Made by a program: the position numbers and the translations under genes. Under the pieces are notes generated by a model that worked only from the letters and a program-made list of their open reading frames with translations, ran no database searches and was not told the origin of the DNA. Shown here piece by piece: positions 8,462-17,174 of a stretch of DNA of 64,000 nt. Every line of letters begins with the position of its first letter. Position 1 is the first letter of the stretch. This DNA is from Azospirillum brasilense (GTDB lineage Bacteria; Pseudomonadota; Alphaproteobacteria; Azospirillales; Azospirillaceae): positions 815,333 through 879,332 of the forward strand of contig NZ_QOKV01000001.1 of assembly GCF_008365405.1 (NCBI RefSeq), written 5' to 3'.

Positions 8462-11071
8462 TCAGTCCGCTCCGGCCTTGGCGGCTTCCGTGGGCTCCGG
8501 CCGTTGCTTGCCCAGCCCGATGTTCGGGAAGGCGTTGATCAGAGCCGTGATGAAGGCCGACAGATAGGGCAGCGACTGCACGACCAGCAGGCCCGACCAC
8601 ATGAAGGCGTCGCGGTTCTCGTGGCCGAACACCACCACGATGGCCAGGGCGGCGCCCCACAGGCCGAGCAGCAGCGCGATCTCCTCCCGCGCCATCAGGA
8701 AGGCTTGCATCAGCGCCGGCTGGTTCTCGCACTTCGGCGTGCGGACGAAGGGCCGTCCGGAGGTGAACATGCCCAGCCACATGGCGCGGCCCACCGTGTG
8801 GGTCAGCGCCATGCCGGCGATGGCCGCCCCCACCTTGTCCCAGAAGCCGCACTTCACGCGCGCTTCGTACAGCCAGAGCGAGGCGCCGACCTTGAAGGCG
8901 AAGACGCTGAGCGTCGGGATCATGAAGACGCTGGGCGGGAACTCGAAATACTTCGGGAAGGCGAGCAGGCCGAGCGACCAGATGATGCCGGCGATGCCGA
9001 AGATCATGTGGGCGGCGTCGGCGAACCAGGGCAGCCAACCGGTGATGAAGTGATACTTCTGCCCGGCGGTCAGGCGCGGGCCGCCCGGCAGCAGGTCGCG
9101 CCAGTGGTGCTTGAGGATCTGCACGGCGCCGTAGGCCCAGCGGAAGCGCTGCGTCTTGTAGGCGGAGAAGCTGTCGGGAACGAGACCCTTGCCGTAGCTC
9201 TCCGGCATGTAGACCGCCTCGTACTTGTGCTCGAACAGGCGCAGGCCGAGGTCGGCGTCCTCGGTGATGCACCACTCGCCCCAGCGGCCGACCTCCTCCA
9301 GCGCGGACTTGCGGATGATGGTCATGGTGCCGTGCTGGATGATCGCGTTGCGCTCGTTGCGCTGGATCATGCCGATGTGGAAGAAGCCGGCGTATTCCCA
9401 GTTGATCATCCGCTGAAACAGGTCGTGGCTCCAGTCCCGGTAGTCCTGCGGGGACTGCACGAAGCCGACCTCCGGCCGGTTGAAGTGCGGGATCGTCGCC
9501 TTCAGCCAGTCGGGGTGGACCTGGTAATCGCTGTCGATGACGGCGATGTGCTGGGCGTCCGGCGCCGTCTGGGCGAGGCCGAAATTCAGCGCGCCGGCCT
9601 TGAAGCCCGGCCAGTTGTCCAGGTGGAAGAAGCGGAACTTCGGCCCCAGCTTGCGGCAATACTCCTCGACCGGGCGCCACACCGCCGGGTCCTTGGTGTT
9701 GTTGTCGAGCAGCAGGACCTCGTAGTTCGGGTAGTCCAGCCGGGCCAGCGCGTCCAGCGTCTCCATGACCATGTGCGGCGGCTCGTTGTAGCAGGGCACA
9801 TGGATGGACACCTTCGGCGCGTTGGGCAGGGGCGCCGCCGAGCAGGGCTGGAACTTGCGCTTGAAGCGGTCCTGCCAGACGACCTCGGTCAGCTCCAGCC
9901 CGTCGATCAGCATGACGGCGAGCAGGACGAGCTGGCAGAAGACCAGGATGCCCCAGGCGATCTCGGTGGTGGTGGCGAGGCCGGCGACGCTGGCCGCGGT
10001 GAAGGTGAAGACCAGCACCGACGACACGCCCTGGATCATCGCGCCGTAGAAGATCTGCCCGCCGAACTTCAGGTCGCCGCCGCGGCGCCACAGGAAGAAG
10101 ACGAGCGGCAGGAAGCCCACCGCGATGGAGACGCCGCACATCAGCGGCCAGTTCCGCAGCTCCGTCACCTCGCCGATCATCGGGAACTTCGGCTTGCGCC
10201 ACGCGTCCCACAGGCCCCAGCTGGTGCCGGCGGTGCCTTCGATCTCCCGCTTCCAGGGCTGGTCGAAGGCCTCCATGATGAAGTAGTCGAGCTTGTTCTG
10301 CGCCGCGACGTTCAGGAAGGTGCGGATGAACTTGGCCTGATTGACCTGGCTCGCCTCGGCGCCACGGCGCCACGGGCCGTCCGCCGGCCAGCCGATTTCC
10401 GAGATCAGGATGTGCTTGTTCGGGAACTTGGTCTTCAGCTCGTTGTAGCGGAACATGGCGTAATCGACCGACTGGTCGGCGGGAACGCCTTCCCAGTAGG
10501 GCAGCAGGTGGACGGCCAGGAAATCCACGGCGTCGGCCAGCTCCGGATGCTCCAGCCAGACGTGCCACGGCTCCGCGGTGGAGACGGGGACGTTGACCTT
10601 CTTCTTCACGCGCTTGATGTATTCGATGGCCTGCGGGACGGTGACGTCGGCGCGCAGGATCGCCTCGTTGCCGACCAGGACGCGGCGGACGTTGTTGTTG
10701 TCGCGCGCCAGCTTGATCAGGCCGTTGATCTCCGGCTCGTCGATCTCCGGCTTGCCGGCGATCCAGGCGCCCGCGGTGATCGGAATCCCGTACTTGCGGG
10801 CGATGGGCGCCGCCTGCTCCGACCCGTCGGTGGTGGAGTAGATGCGCACGCCCTTGACCGACCCCTCCAGGGCCTTCATGTCCTTCTCGATGTCTTCCGC
10901 CGAGGCCTTGTCGCCCTTGGAGGGGCTCTTGTCCGGGTGGAAGGGCGTGTAGCCGACGCCGCTGATGGCGCCGCCCCAGGACCGTTCGGCGACCGGGCGG
11001 TTCCACAGCGCCCAGACTCCGATGTTGCCCAGGATCACGAGAAGAAGAGCCGCGATCGCCGACTTGCGCAT
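8462..11071 (-). CDS. GH17-GT2 fusion: beta-glucan synthase of the NdvB/NdvC type
   Basis: This 869-residue membrane enzyme probably makes a beta-(1,3)- or (1,3;1,6)-glucan. After an N-terminal anchor (about residues 4-22) comes a periplasmic glycoside-hydrolase-17 domain with both catalytic glutamates visible: Glu136 in VGNEAIL and Glu225 in ISEIGWP. Two membrane segments (about 308-328, 345-390) follow. A GT2 processive glycosyltransferase is next: DSD at 513-515, TED at 603-605 and the QRFRW product-channel motif at 641-645. C-terminal membrane helices complete it. Similar fusions in Bradyrhizobium build cyclic glucans used in osmoadaptation and root association. The start is the ATG at 11071; a TTG 21 bases upstream is less likely. 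It is monocistronic. Confidence 0.9.
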   Translation of the reverse strand: MRKSAIAALLLVILGNIGVWALWNRPVAERSWGGAISGVGYTPFHPDKSPSKGDKASAEDIEKDMKALEGSVKGVRIYSTTDGSEQAAPIARKYGIPITAGAWIAGKPEIDEPEINGLIKLARDNNNVRRVLVGNEAILRADVTVPQAIEYIKRVKKKVNVPVSTAEPWHVWLEHPELADAVDFLAVHLLPYWEGVPADQSVDYAMFRYNELKTKFPNKHILISEIGWPADGPWRRGAEASQVNQAKFIRTFLNVAAQNKLDYFIMEAFDQPWKREIEGTAGTSWGLWDAWRKPKFPMIGEVTELRNWPLMCGVSIAVGFLPLVFFLWRRGGDLKFGGQIFYGAMIQGVSSVLVFTFTAASVAGLATTTEIAWGILVFCQLVLLAVMLIDGLELTEVVWQDRFKRKFQPCSAAPLPNAPKVSIHVPCYNEPPHMVMETLDALARLDYPNYEVLLLDNNTKDPAVWRPVEEYCRKLGPKFRFFHLDNWPGFKAGALNFGLAQTAPDAQHIAVIDSDYQVHPDWLKATIPHFNRPEVGFVQSPQDYRDWSHDLFQRMINWEYAGFFHIGMIQRNERNAIIQHGTMTIIRKSALEEVGRWGEWCITEDADLGLRLFEHKYEAVYMPESYGKGLVPDSFSAYKTQRFRWAYGAVQILKHHWRDLLPGGPRLTAGQKYHFITGWLPWFADAAHMIFGIAGIIWSLGLLAFPKYFEFPPSVFMIPTLSVFAFKVGASLWLYEARVKCGFWDKVGAAIAGMALTHTVGRAMWLGMFTSGRPFVRTPKCENQPALMQAFLMAREEIALLLGLWGAALAIVVVFGHENRDAFMWSGLLVVQSLPYLSAFITALINAFPNIGLGKQRPEPTEAAKAGAD

Positions 11072-11507
11072 GACCGTCTTTCTTTGTCCCAAACGTCTGC
11101 CGGCCGTCCTGACTTTGTCCGCCCCGGCCGGGCATCTTTCAATTCAGCGAAGGGGTTCGACCGGATCGGCACGCAGGGGGACTCGCCGCCCCGACACCGC
11201 CTTCGGACCGAACACCCGTACCCATCACCCTGGTTGCAGGACTCGTCTCAATCCGCCGCGCGATCCGCATAAGCCGGAAGACCGAACGTCACCGACCGGA
11301 ACATCACCGGACCGAATAAAGATCGTGCGGCAGTTTATACATTTTTCCTAGTCCCGCAACCAGTGTCCAGCAACCCGTCCTGCTCCGGCGCGCAGGTGAT
11401 CAGCCCTGCGGCGGCAATCCCCACTGGACGAACGCATCGGATGGGCGTTTTCTTCCGCGAACGCCGCAAGGAAAACCTTGTGAGCCCAAGGGAAGACACG
11501 GGACCCC
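11072..11507. other. 436-base divergent intergenic region
   Basis: No gene is seen here. It must hold the promoters of the minus-strand glucan synthase and the plus-strand HIT gene. A minus-strand TATAAA element (plus coordinates 11334-11339) would give the glucan synthase a leader of about 250 bases. Between 11275 and 11325 the words ACCGAAC, ACCGACC and ACCGGACCG recur, which may be repeated regulator half-sites. Confidence 0.4.
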
Positions 11508-11921
11508 ATGACGATGTTCCATCTGCACGATCGTTTGCAGGCCGATACCGCCCCGGTCGCCGAATTACCGCTGTGCCGCGTCCTGCTGATGGACAACCGG
11601 GTATGGCCGTGGCTGATCCTGGTTCCCGCCCGGAATGGCCTGACGGAGATCCATCAGCTGCCCCGTGAGGACCAGCACCGGCTGGTGGACGAGATCGCCT
11701 GGGCCTCGCGCACGTTGGAAACTCTGTTCAGCCCTGACAAGATCAACGTCGGTGCCCTGGGCAATCTGGTCCCGCAACTTCATATCCACGTCATCGCCCG
11801 CTCCAAGGCGGACCCGGCATGGCCGGGGCCGGTGTGGGGCTCGGGCTTCGCGGAGCGCTACAGCCCGGAGGAGCGAAACAACCTGATCCGAAAGATCGGG
11901 GAGGAGATGCGCCAAAGGTGA
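11508..11921 (+). CDS. HIT family protein (histidine-triad nucleotide hydrolase)
   Basis: This 137-residue protein belongs to the HIT superfamily, which acts on nucleoside phosphoramidates or dinucleotides. The triad region reads NLVPQLHIHVIARS at about residues 86-99, with the histidines that bind the phosphate and form the covalent intermediate. The N-terminal half (CRVLLMDNRVWPWLILVPAR) forms the purine pocket. A HIT protein of this short type is common in alphaproteobacteria; the true substrate is unknown. A second in-frame ATG lies two codons downstream. Confidence 0.9.
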   Translation: MTMFHLHDRLQADTAPVAELPLCRVLLMDNRVWPWLILVPARNGLTEIHQLPREDQHRLVDEIAWASRTLETLFSPDKINVGALGNLVPQLHIHVIARSKADPAWPGPVWGSGFAERYSPEERNNLIRKIGEEMRQR

Positions 11922-12042
11922 GGCTTCGCGACGCCCAACGCGACCAACCCCTCTCCCTTTGCGACCAAGCGAAGGCGTGACGTTTCTTTTGCGGCCCTGT
12001 TTACGGTCGCTGAAACATTCACCGATCGAAGGAGAAGGCACC

Positions 12043-12219
12043 ATGAACACCGACCGCATCACCGGTGCCGGCAAGGAGCTGAAGGGCGAAGTCAAGAAGC
12101 AGACCGGCGACCTGACCGGCAATCGGGATTTGAAGGATGAGGGTCGCGCCGACAAGGCCGAGGGCAAGCTGGACAAGGTCGTCGGCAAGGTGAAGGACAT
12201 CCTCAAAGGCGACAAGTGA
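12043..12219 (+). CDS. CsbD family stress protein
   Basis: This 58-residue, very hydrophilic protein matches the CsbD family throughout (NTDRITGAGKELKGEVKKQTG, then DLKDEGRADKAEGKLDKVVGKVKD). Members are induced in the general stress response of many bacteria; the molecular function is not settled. An excellent Shine-Dalgarno (AAGGAGAAGG) precedes the ATG. Its stop overlaps the start of the next small gene by one base, so they form a unit. Confidence 0.92.
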   Translation: MNTDRITGAGKELKGEVKKQTGDLTGNRDLKDEGRADKAEGKLDKVVGKVKDILKGDK

Positions 12220-12401
12220 TGGGCGCGGATGAGCGGGGGCATCGCAAGGACGATGCCCCGTCCGACGCCGCGCAGCGGATCGAGGACAAGCTCATCGAGG
12301 AAACCGGGAAAGCCTCCGGCGACCCCGACAAGCCCGTTCAGGACAAGTTCGACGAATTGGGCGAGAAGCCCGACATCAAGAAGAAGAGCTTGCGGGACTA
12401 G
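12219..12401 (+). CDS. small hydrophilic protein coupled to CsbD
   Basis: I recognise no family. The 60-residue product is almost all charged or polar residues (Asp, Glu, Lys) with no hydrophobic core, as in LEA-like disordered proteins. Its C-terminus contains KPVQDKFDELGEKPDIKKKS. The ATG at 12219 shares its first base with the last base of the csbD stop, so translation is probably coupled. An intrinsic terminator follows directly. A role in desiccation or osmotic stress is inferred only from composition and partner. Confidence 0.7.
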   Translation: MGADERGHRKDDAPSDAAQRIEDKLIEETGKASGDPDKPVQDKFDELGEKPDIKKKSLRD

Positions 12402-12407
12402 GAATCG

Positions 12408-12437
12408 CCCCCTTCCGTTTGGAAGGGGGTTTTTCTT
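12408..12437 (+). terminator. intrinsic terminator of the csbD pair
   Basis: A C-rich arm (12408-12416) pairs with a G-rich arm (12421-12429) across a short loop, followed by a TTTTTCTTT tail. It sits 6 bases after the stop of the small gene and just before the end of the convergent OsmC gene. Confidence 0.85.
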
Positions 12438-12913
12438 TATGACTCGACCGTAATTTGCGCCTCGACCCGCACCGGGAAATTCACCGAGTTGGCGATGAAG
12501 CATTTCTCGTGGGCTTCGTGGTGCAGGGCCATGGCCTTGGCGCGATCGCTGCCGGGGGCGAGGGTGGCCCGGGGGCGCAGGACGACGTCGGTGAAGCGGC
12601 CCCCGCCGCTGGAGTCCTCGGCCATCGTTCCGGCGGCCTCGTCCGTGTAGGCGGTCACGGTGACGCCGTTCACGGCGCACAGATGCAGGTACCACAGCAT
12701 ATGGCAGGCCGAGAGCGAGGCCACGAGCATGTCTTCGGGGTTGTAGCGGGCGGGATCGCCGCGGAAGGCCGGGTCGGACGATCCGGGAATCGGCGGCTTG
12801 CCGGGAGCGGCGATCTCAAGGTCGCGGCTGTAGGCCTTGTAGCCCGCGGTGCCGCTGCCCTGGTTGCCCATCCAGGTGACCGTCGTGCCGTAATGATGTT
12901 CGCGCCCTGACAT
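12437..12913 (-). CDS. OsmC/Ohr family peroxiredoxin-like protein
   Basis: This 158-residue protein of the OsmC superfamily reduces organic hydroperoxides with a Cys pair. The two reactive cysteines lie in SLSACHMLWYLHLCA (about residue 70) and HEKCFIANS (about residue 140). The N-terminal half (GTTVTWMGNQGSGT, then DPARYNPEDMLVASLSACH) fits the OsmC-like subgroup, which carries the PEDLL-type motif, rather than classical Ohr. It is convergent with the csbD unit. Confidence 0.88.
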   Translation of the reverse strand: MSGREHHYGTTVTWMGNQGSGTAGYKAYSRDLEIAAPGKPPIPGSSDPAFRGDPARYNPEDMLVASLSACHMLWYLHLCAVNGVTVTAYTDEAAGTMAEDSSGGGRFTDVVLRPRATLAPGSDRAKAMALHHEAHEKCFIANSVNFPVRVEAQITVES

Positions 12914-13022
12914 GGTCCCTCCGAGTGCTTTTCCGGAAGGGTAGCCGCGAACATCGGTCCTGAAAAGAAAACGGGAGGGCCGAAGCCCTCCCGCAATCCC
13001 ATGAACCCTATGTCCCGAAGGT

Positions 13023-14849
13023 TCAGCTGGCTTCCGCCGCGCGGGCGTGGCGCTTGCGCTCGTTCGGGTCGAGGTAGCGCTTGCGCAGGCGGATGGACTT
13101 CGGCGTCACCTCCACCAGCTCATCGTCGCCGATGTAGGACAGGGCGCGCTCCAGCGTCATCTGGATCGGCGGCGTCAGGCGAACCGCCTCGTCCTTGCTG
13201 GTGGTGCGGATGTTGGTGAGCTGCTTGCCCTTGATGACGTTGACCTCGAGGTCGTTGCCGCGGGTGTGCTCGCCGATGATCATGCCCTGATAGACCGGAA
13301 CGCCCGGATCGATCAGCATCGGGCCGCGATCCTCCAGGTTCCACAGCGCGTAGGCCACCGCGGTGCCGTCGGCGTTGGAGATCAGCACGCCGGTGCGCCG
13401 ACCGGCGATCGTGCCCTTGTAGGGCGCGTAGCCGTGGAACAGCCGGTTCATGATGCCGGTGCCGCGGGTGTCGGTCAGGAACTCGCCCTGGTAGCCGATC
13501 AGGCCGCGCGACGGGGCGTGGAAGACGATGCGGGTCTTGTTGCCGCCCGACGGACGCATCTCGATGAGGTCCGCCTTGCGCTCCGCCATCTTCTGCACGA
13601 CGGTGCCGGAGAACTCCTCGTCCACGTCGACGACGACTTCCTCGATCGGCTCCAGGCGCTGCCCGTTCAGCGGGTCGGTCTTGAACAGCACGCGCGGACG
13701 GCTGATGGCCAGCTCGTAGCCCTCGCGGCGCATCGTCTCGATCAGGATGCCGAGCTGCAGTTCGCCGCGGCCGGCCACCTCGAAGGCGTCGCCGCCCTCG
13801 GTGTCGGAGATGCGCAGCGCCACGTTGCCTTCCGCCTCGCGGAACAGGCGGTCGCGGATCATGCGGCTGGTGACCTTGTCGCCCTCGCGGCCGGCCAGCG
13901 GGCTGTCGTTGACCGAGAAGGTCATCGCCAGGGTCGGCGGGTCGATCGGCTGGGCGTTCAGCGGCTCGGCCACTTCCGGCGCGCAGATGGTGTCGGCCAC
14001 GGTGGTGGTGGTCAGGCCGGCCAGGGCGACGATGTCGCCGGCGTGCGCCTCGTCCACCGGAACGCGCTCAAGGCCGCGGAAGGCCAGCACCTTGCTGATG
14101 CGGGCGTTCTCGATCAGCTTGCCGTCGCGGCTCAGCGACTTGATGGCCATGTTGACCTTGACGCTGCCGGTCTGGATGCGGCCGGTCAGGATGCGGCCCA
14201 GATAGGGGTTCGCCTCCAGCGTGGTCGCCAGCATGGCGAAGGGCAGATCCTCCTCCACCTTCGGCGCCGGGACGTGGTCGCGGATCAGCTCGAACAGCGG
14301 GGTCAGCGTCTCGCGGGCGCCGTTCTCCAGGTCCGTGGTCGCCCAGCCGTTGCGGCCCGAGGCGAACAGGGTCGGGAAGTCGAGCTGCTCGTTCGAGGCG
14401 TCGAGCGAGGCGAAGAGGTCGAACACCTCGTCATGCACCTCGTGCGGACGGCCGTCGGGACGGTCCACCTTGTTGATGACGACGATGGGGCGCAGGCCGA
14501 GCTTCAGCGCCTTGCCCAGCACGAACTTGGTCTGCGGCAGCGGGCCTTCGGCCGCGTCGCAGAGCAGGACCACGCCGTCCACCATGGAGAGGATGCGCTC
14601 GACCTCGCCGCCGAAGTCGGCGTGGCCGGGGGTGTCCACGATGTTGATGCGCAGGTCGTTCCACAGGACCGACGTGCACTTGGCCAGGATGGTGATGCCG
14701 CGCTCGCGCTCCAGGTCGTTGGAGTCCATGGCGCGTTCGGCGACCTGCTGGTTCTCGCGGAACGAACCGGCCTGCTTGAGGAGCTGATCGACCAGGGTCG
14801 TCTTGCCGTGGTCGACGTGCGCGATGATGGCGACGTTACGAAGATTCAT
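13023..14849 (-). CDS. typA: ribosome-associated GTPase TypA/BipA
   Basis: This EF-G-like translational GTPase acts on the ribosome in cold, stress and late 50S assembly. The protein from the ATG at 14849 is 608 residues, the normal length. G motifs are visible: [10 protein letters not shown] (G1), RGITI (G2), [14 protein letters not shown] (G3) and NKVDRPD (G4). EF-Tu-like domain 2, EF-G-like domains 3 and 5 and the TypA-specific C-terminus follow. The frame stays open further upstream, but that part is leader. The start codon has a poor Shine-Dalgarno and is embedded in an inverted repeat (see 14850-14907). Confidence 0.95.
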   Translation of the reverse strand: MNLRNVAIIAHVDHGKTTLVDQLLKQAGSFRENQQVAERAMDSNDLERERGITILAKCTSVLWNDLRINIVDTPGHADFGGEVERILSMVDGVVLLCDAAEGPLPQTKFVLGKALKLGLRPIVVINKVDRPDGRPHEVHDEVFDLFASLDASNEQLDFPTLFASGRNGWATTDLENGARETLTPLFELIRDHVPAPKVEEDLPFAMLATTLEANPYLGRILTGRIQTGSVKVNMAIKSLSRDGKLIENARISKVLAFRGLERVPVDEAHAGDIVALAGLTTTTVADTICAPEVAEPLNAQPIDPPTLAMTFSVNDSPLAGREGDKVTSRMIRDRLFREAEGNVALRISDTEGGDAFEVAGRGELQLGILIETMRREGYELAISRPRVLFKTDPLNGQRLEPIEEVVVDVDEEFSGTVVQKMAERKADLIEMRPSGGNKTRIVFHAPSRGLIGYQGEFLTDTRGTGIMNRLFHGYAPYKGTIAGRRTGVLISNADGTAVAYALWNLEDRGPMLIDPGVPVYQGMIIGEHTRGNDLEVNVIKGKQLTNIRTTSKDEAVRLTPPIQMTLERALSYIGDDELVEVTPKSIRLRKRYLDPNERKRHARAAEAS

Positions 14850-14907
14850 GTGTCGGGGACTCTTAAATCCGCTCTGGGGCTTCCGTTGCGCAATGCCGCC
14901 CCGACAC
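14850..14907 (-). promoter_or_regulatory. inverted repeat next to the typA start codon (possible translation-control stem)
   Basis: In the minus-strand mRNA, GTGTCGGGG (plus 14899-14907) is exactly complementary to CCCCGACAC (plus 14850-14858), which ends at the base before the typA ATG. Pairing would bury the ribosome-binding region. A 9-base repeat alone is not rare in GC-rich DNA; the position against the start codon is what makes it notable. Confidence 0.45.
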
Positions 14908-14931
14908 CGCGGCACGTCGGCCGCGCACAAC

Positions 14932-14962
14932 AAAAAAACCCTCCGAGATCGATCGGGGGGCT
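14932..14962 (-). terminator. terminator-like hairpin with U7 inside the typA leader
   Basis: On the minus strand an 8-base-pair stem with one mismatch (C-rich arm, loop TCGATC, arm TCGGAGGG) is followed at once by seven Ts (plus 14932-14938). No gene lies upstream on this strand to be terminated, and a promoter-like pair sits just before it. Attenuation of typA is therefore likely. Confidence 0.6.
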
Positions 14963-14986
14963 CTGCCGGGGAAACTGTTGCGACGC

Positions 14987-15014
14987 AATATAATGATCCG
15001 GCTTCATAACGCAA
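14987..15014 (-). promoter_or_regulatory. candidate typA promoter
   Basis: On the minus strand, TTGCGT (plus 15009-15014) and TATATT (plus 14987-14992) are separated by 16 bases. Transcription would start near 14980, giving a leader of about 130 bases that contains both structures described above. Confidence 0.5.
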
Positions 15015-15120
15015 GCGGCGTGGTGGAGGAAACTCGCCCAAAGCGCCTATGCGGAATTTCCTTGCGTCACGGCGACCGAATCATTGGCGTCTGAAACAAG
15101 GAATCCCACATGGTCGGTTG

Positions 15121-17061
15121 ATGACCCGCCGCGTTTCCGCTTCCCGCCTCGCCATCATTCTCCTGTCCAGCGCGCTCGTTGCCGTGCCGGGCGACCCGTT
15201 GCGCGCGCAGGACCCGGCGCCGGACCCCATACAGGAGGGCGCTCCGCCGTCTGCGGCGCCGGACGATTCCGGGCAGGATGACCCCACCCCCGATGCTCCC
15301 GGCCCGCAGATCCCCTATGAGGTGGAGTTCACCGGGCTGGACGACGACGATCTGCGCACCCTGCTGCGCGACAGCTCCTCGCTGGTCAGCCTGAAGGACG
15401 ACCCGCCGCCGTCGGTGCTGGGGCTGGAGCGGCGGGCCGGCAACGACCGGGAGCGCCTGCAGACGGCGCTGCGCTCCGCCGGCTTCTACGACGCCGTGCT
15501 GGACATCCGGGTGGACGCGGCCCGGACCCCGGCCAAGGTGACCGTGGCGGTGACGCCCGGTCCCGCCTACCGCTTCAAGACCATCACCATCGCCTCCACC
15601 GACGGCGCGCCGCTGCCGGGCGGCGACGTGACTCCCGCCGACATCGGCCTGCCGGTGGGGGAGCGGGCGCGCGCGCCGCAGGTGGTGGACGCCCAGTCCG
15701 CGCTGCTGCGCCGGATGACCGACCGCGGCCACCCCTTCGCCACCGTCGCCGAGCGGCGGGTGGTGGTGGACCACGACGACCACAGCATGGACGTCACCTA
15801 TTCGGTCGATCCCGGACCGCTGGTGATGTTCGGCGACACGAAGATCGACGGGCTGGCCAGCGTCAACGAGGGGCTGATCCGCGGGCGCCTGCCCTGGAAG
15901 CAGGGCGACATCTACAGCCCGGCCAAAGTCGACCGGGCGCGCCAGCAGATCGCCCAGCTCGACGTGTTCGACACGGTGCGGGTGCGGCTGGCCGAGGAGC
16001 CGGGGCCGGGCGGCGTCACGCCGGTGGACGTGACCCTGGCCGAGAAGCTGCACCGCTTCATCGGGGCCAGCGCCTTTTACTCGTCGGAGGATGGCGTGGG
16101 CGGCTCGGCCTATTGGGGCCACCGCAACCTGTTCGGCGGGGCGGAGCGGCTGCGGCTGGGCGTCGAGGTCGGGCGAATCGGCGGCGACAACGGCGCGGCG
16201 CAGGGGCCGCGCGGCAGTCTGGACCTGCCGGACATCCGCCTGTCCGCCAACTTCCGCAAGCCCGATTTCCTGGCGCCGCGCCAGTCGCTGATCCTGGATT
16301 TCCAGGTCGCCTCGGAGCAGCCGCCGGCCTACGACCGCGTCGCCACCATCGGCTCGGCCTCGCTGGAGCGGCAGGTGACCGACCAGCTCAAGGTCTCCTA
16401 CGGCGTGTCGGGCGAGCGCGGGCGGGTCCGCAACAATCTGCGGGAGTACCAGACCGGCTTCATCGGCGTGCCGCTGGGCATCGCCTGGGACGGCTCGGAC
16501 AATCTGCTGAACCCGTCCAGAGGCTACCGCGCCTCGCTGCTCGCCACCCCCTGGTTCCCCTACGCCGGGGATACGGATTCGATCTTCACCAGCTTCCAGA
16601 TCAACGCGTCGGCTTACCGCGATCTGTCCGACGACGGGCGCTACGTCGCGGCGGCGCGAATCGGCGTTGGCAGCACGGTGGGAGCCTCGCTGGACGAGGT
16701 TCCGCCGGACCACCGCTTCTATGCGGGCGGCGGCGGGTCGGTGCGCGGCTACGGCTTCCAGAAGGCCGGACCGCGCGACATCTACGGTGACCCGACCGGT
16801 GGGCGGTCGCTGTTCGAAGCCGGTTTGGAGTTGCGCGTCAAGGTGACCGAGACCGTCGGCATCGTGCCGTTCGTCGACGCCGGCACCGTCTTCGACAGCG
16901 CCTTCCCGGACTTCAAGGAGCCGTTGAAGGTCGGCGCGGGCATCGGCGCCCGTTACTACACCGATTTCGGACCCTTGCGGGCGGACGTCGCCTTCCCACT
17001 GAACGCCGACTCCGGCGATGCGAAGTGGCAGCTCTATCTCAGTCTGGGTCAGGCCTTCTGA
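15121..17061 (+). CDS. tamA: outer-membrane translocation and assembly module protein TamA (BamA/Omp85 family)
   Basis: This 646-residue outer-membrane protein works with TamB to insert autotransporters and other beta-barrels and to move phospholipid. It has a signal peptide (SRLAIILLSSALVAVPGDPLRAQ), an acidic, proline-rich linker, and about three POTRA domains (about residues 60-330; for example AGFYDAVLDIRVD). A surface-antigen/Omp85 16-strand barrel follows, with the conserved GGGGSVRGYGFQ lid-lock region (about 537-548). The C-terminus ends in Phe, as outer-membrane barrels require. I chose the ATG at 15121 because it gives a clean signal peptide. tamB follows after 113 bases. Confidence 0.9.
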   Translation: MTRRVSASRLAIILLSSALVAVPGDPLRAQDPAPDPIQEGAPPSAAPDDSGQDDPTPDAPGPQIPYEVEFTGLDDDDLRTLLRDSSSLVSLKDDPPPSVLGLERRAGNDRERLQTALRSAGFYDAVLDIRVDAARTPAKVTVAVTPGPAYRFKTITIASTDGAPLPGGDVTPADIGLPVGERARAPQVVDAQSALLRRMTDRGHPFATVAERRVVVDHDDHSMDVTYSVDPGPLVMFGDTKIDGLASVNEGLIRGRLPWKQGDIYSPAKVDRARQQIAQLDVFDTVRVRLAEEPGPGGVTPVDVTLAEKLHRFIGASAFYSSEDGVGGSAYWGHRNLFGGAERLRLGVEVGRIGGDNGAAQGPRGSLDLPDIRLSANFRKPDFLAPRQSLILDFQVASEQPPAYDRVATIGSASLERQVTDQLKVSYGVSGERGRVRNNLREYQTGFIGVPLGIAWDGSDNLLNPSRGYRASLLATPWFPYAGDTDSIFTSFQINASAYRDLSDDGRYVAAARIGVGSTVGASLDEVPPDHRFYAGGGGSVRGYGFQKAGPRDIYGDPTGGRSLFEAGLELRVKVTETVGIVPFVDAGTVFDSAFPDFKEPLKVGAGIGARYYTDFGPLRADVAFPLNADSGDAKWQLYLSLGQAF

Positions 17062-17174
17062 TTCGTCCTTTCAACCGGTGATGCCGGGTCGGGTCGCATT
17101 TTTGCCACTTGGATCGGGATCGCCCATGCTCTTTCCCGTTATACCATTCGGGGAATGCCGCAACGGGGTGCGTG

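Noticed and set aside
7986..11135. Very long minus-strand frame (over 1000 codons) overlapping the glucan synthase
   Set aside because: It is an out-of-frame shadow. The translation is rich in Arg, Gly and Pro with no motifs, while the real GH17-GT2 gene is in another frame of the same strand.
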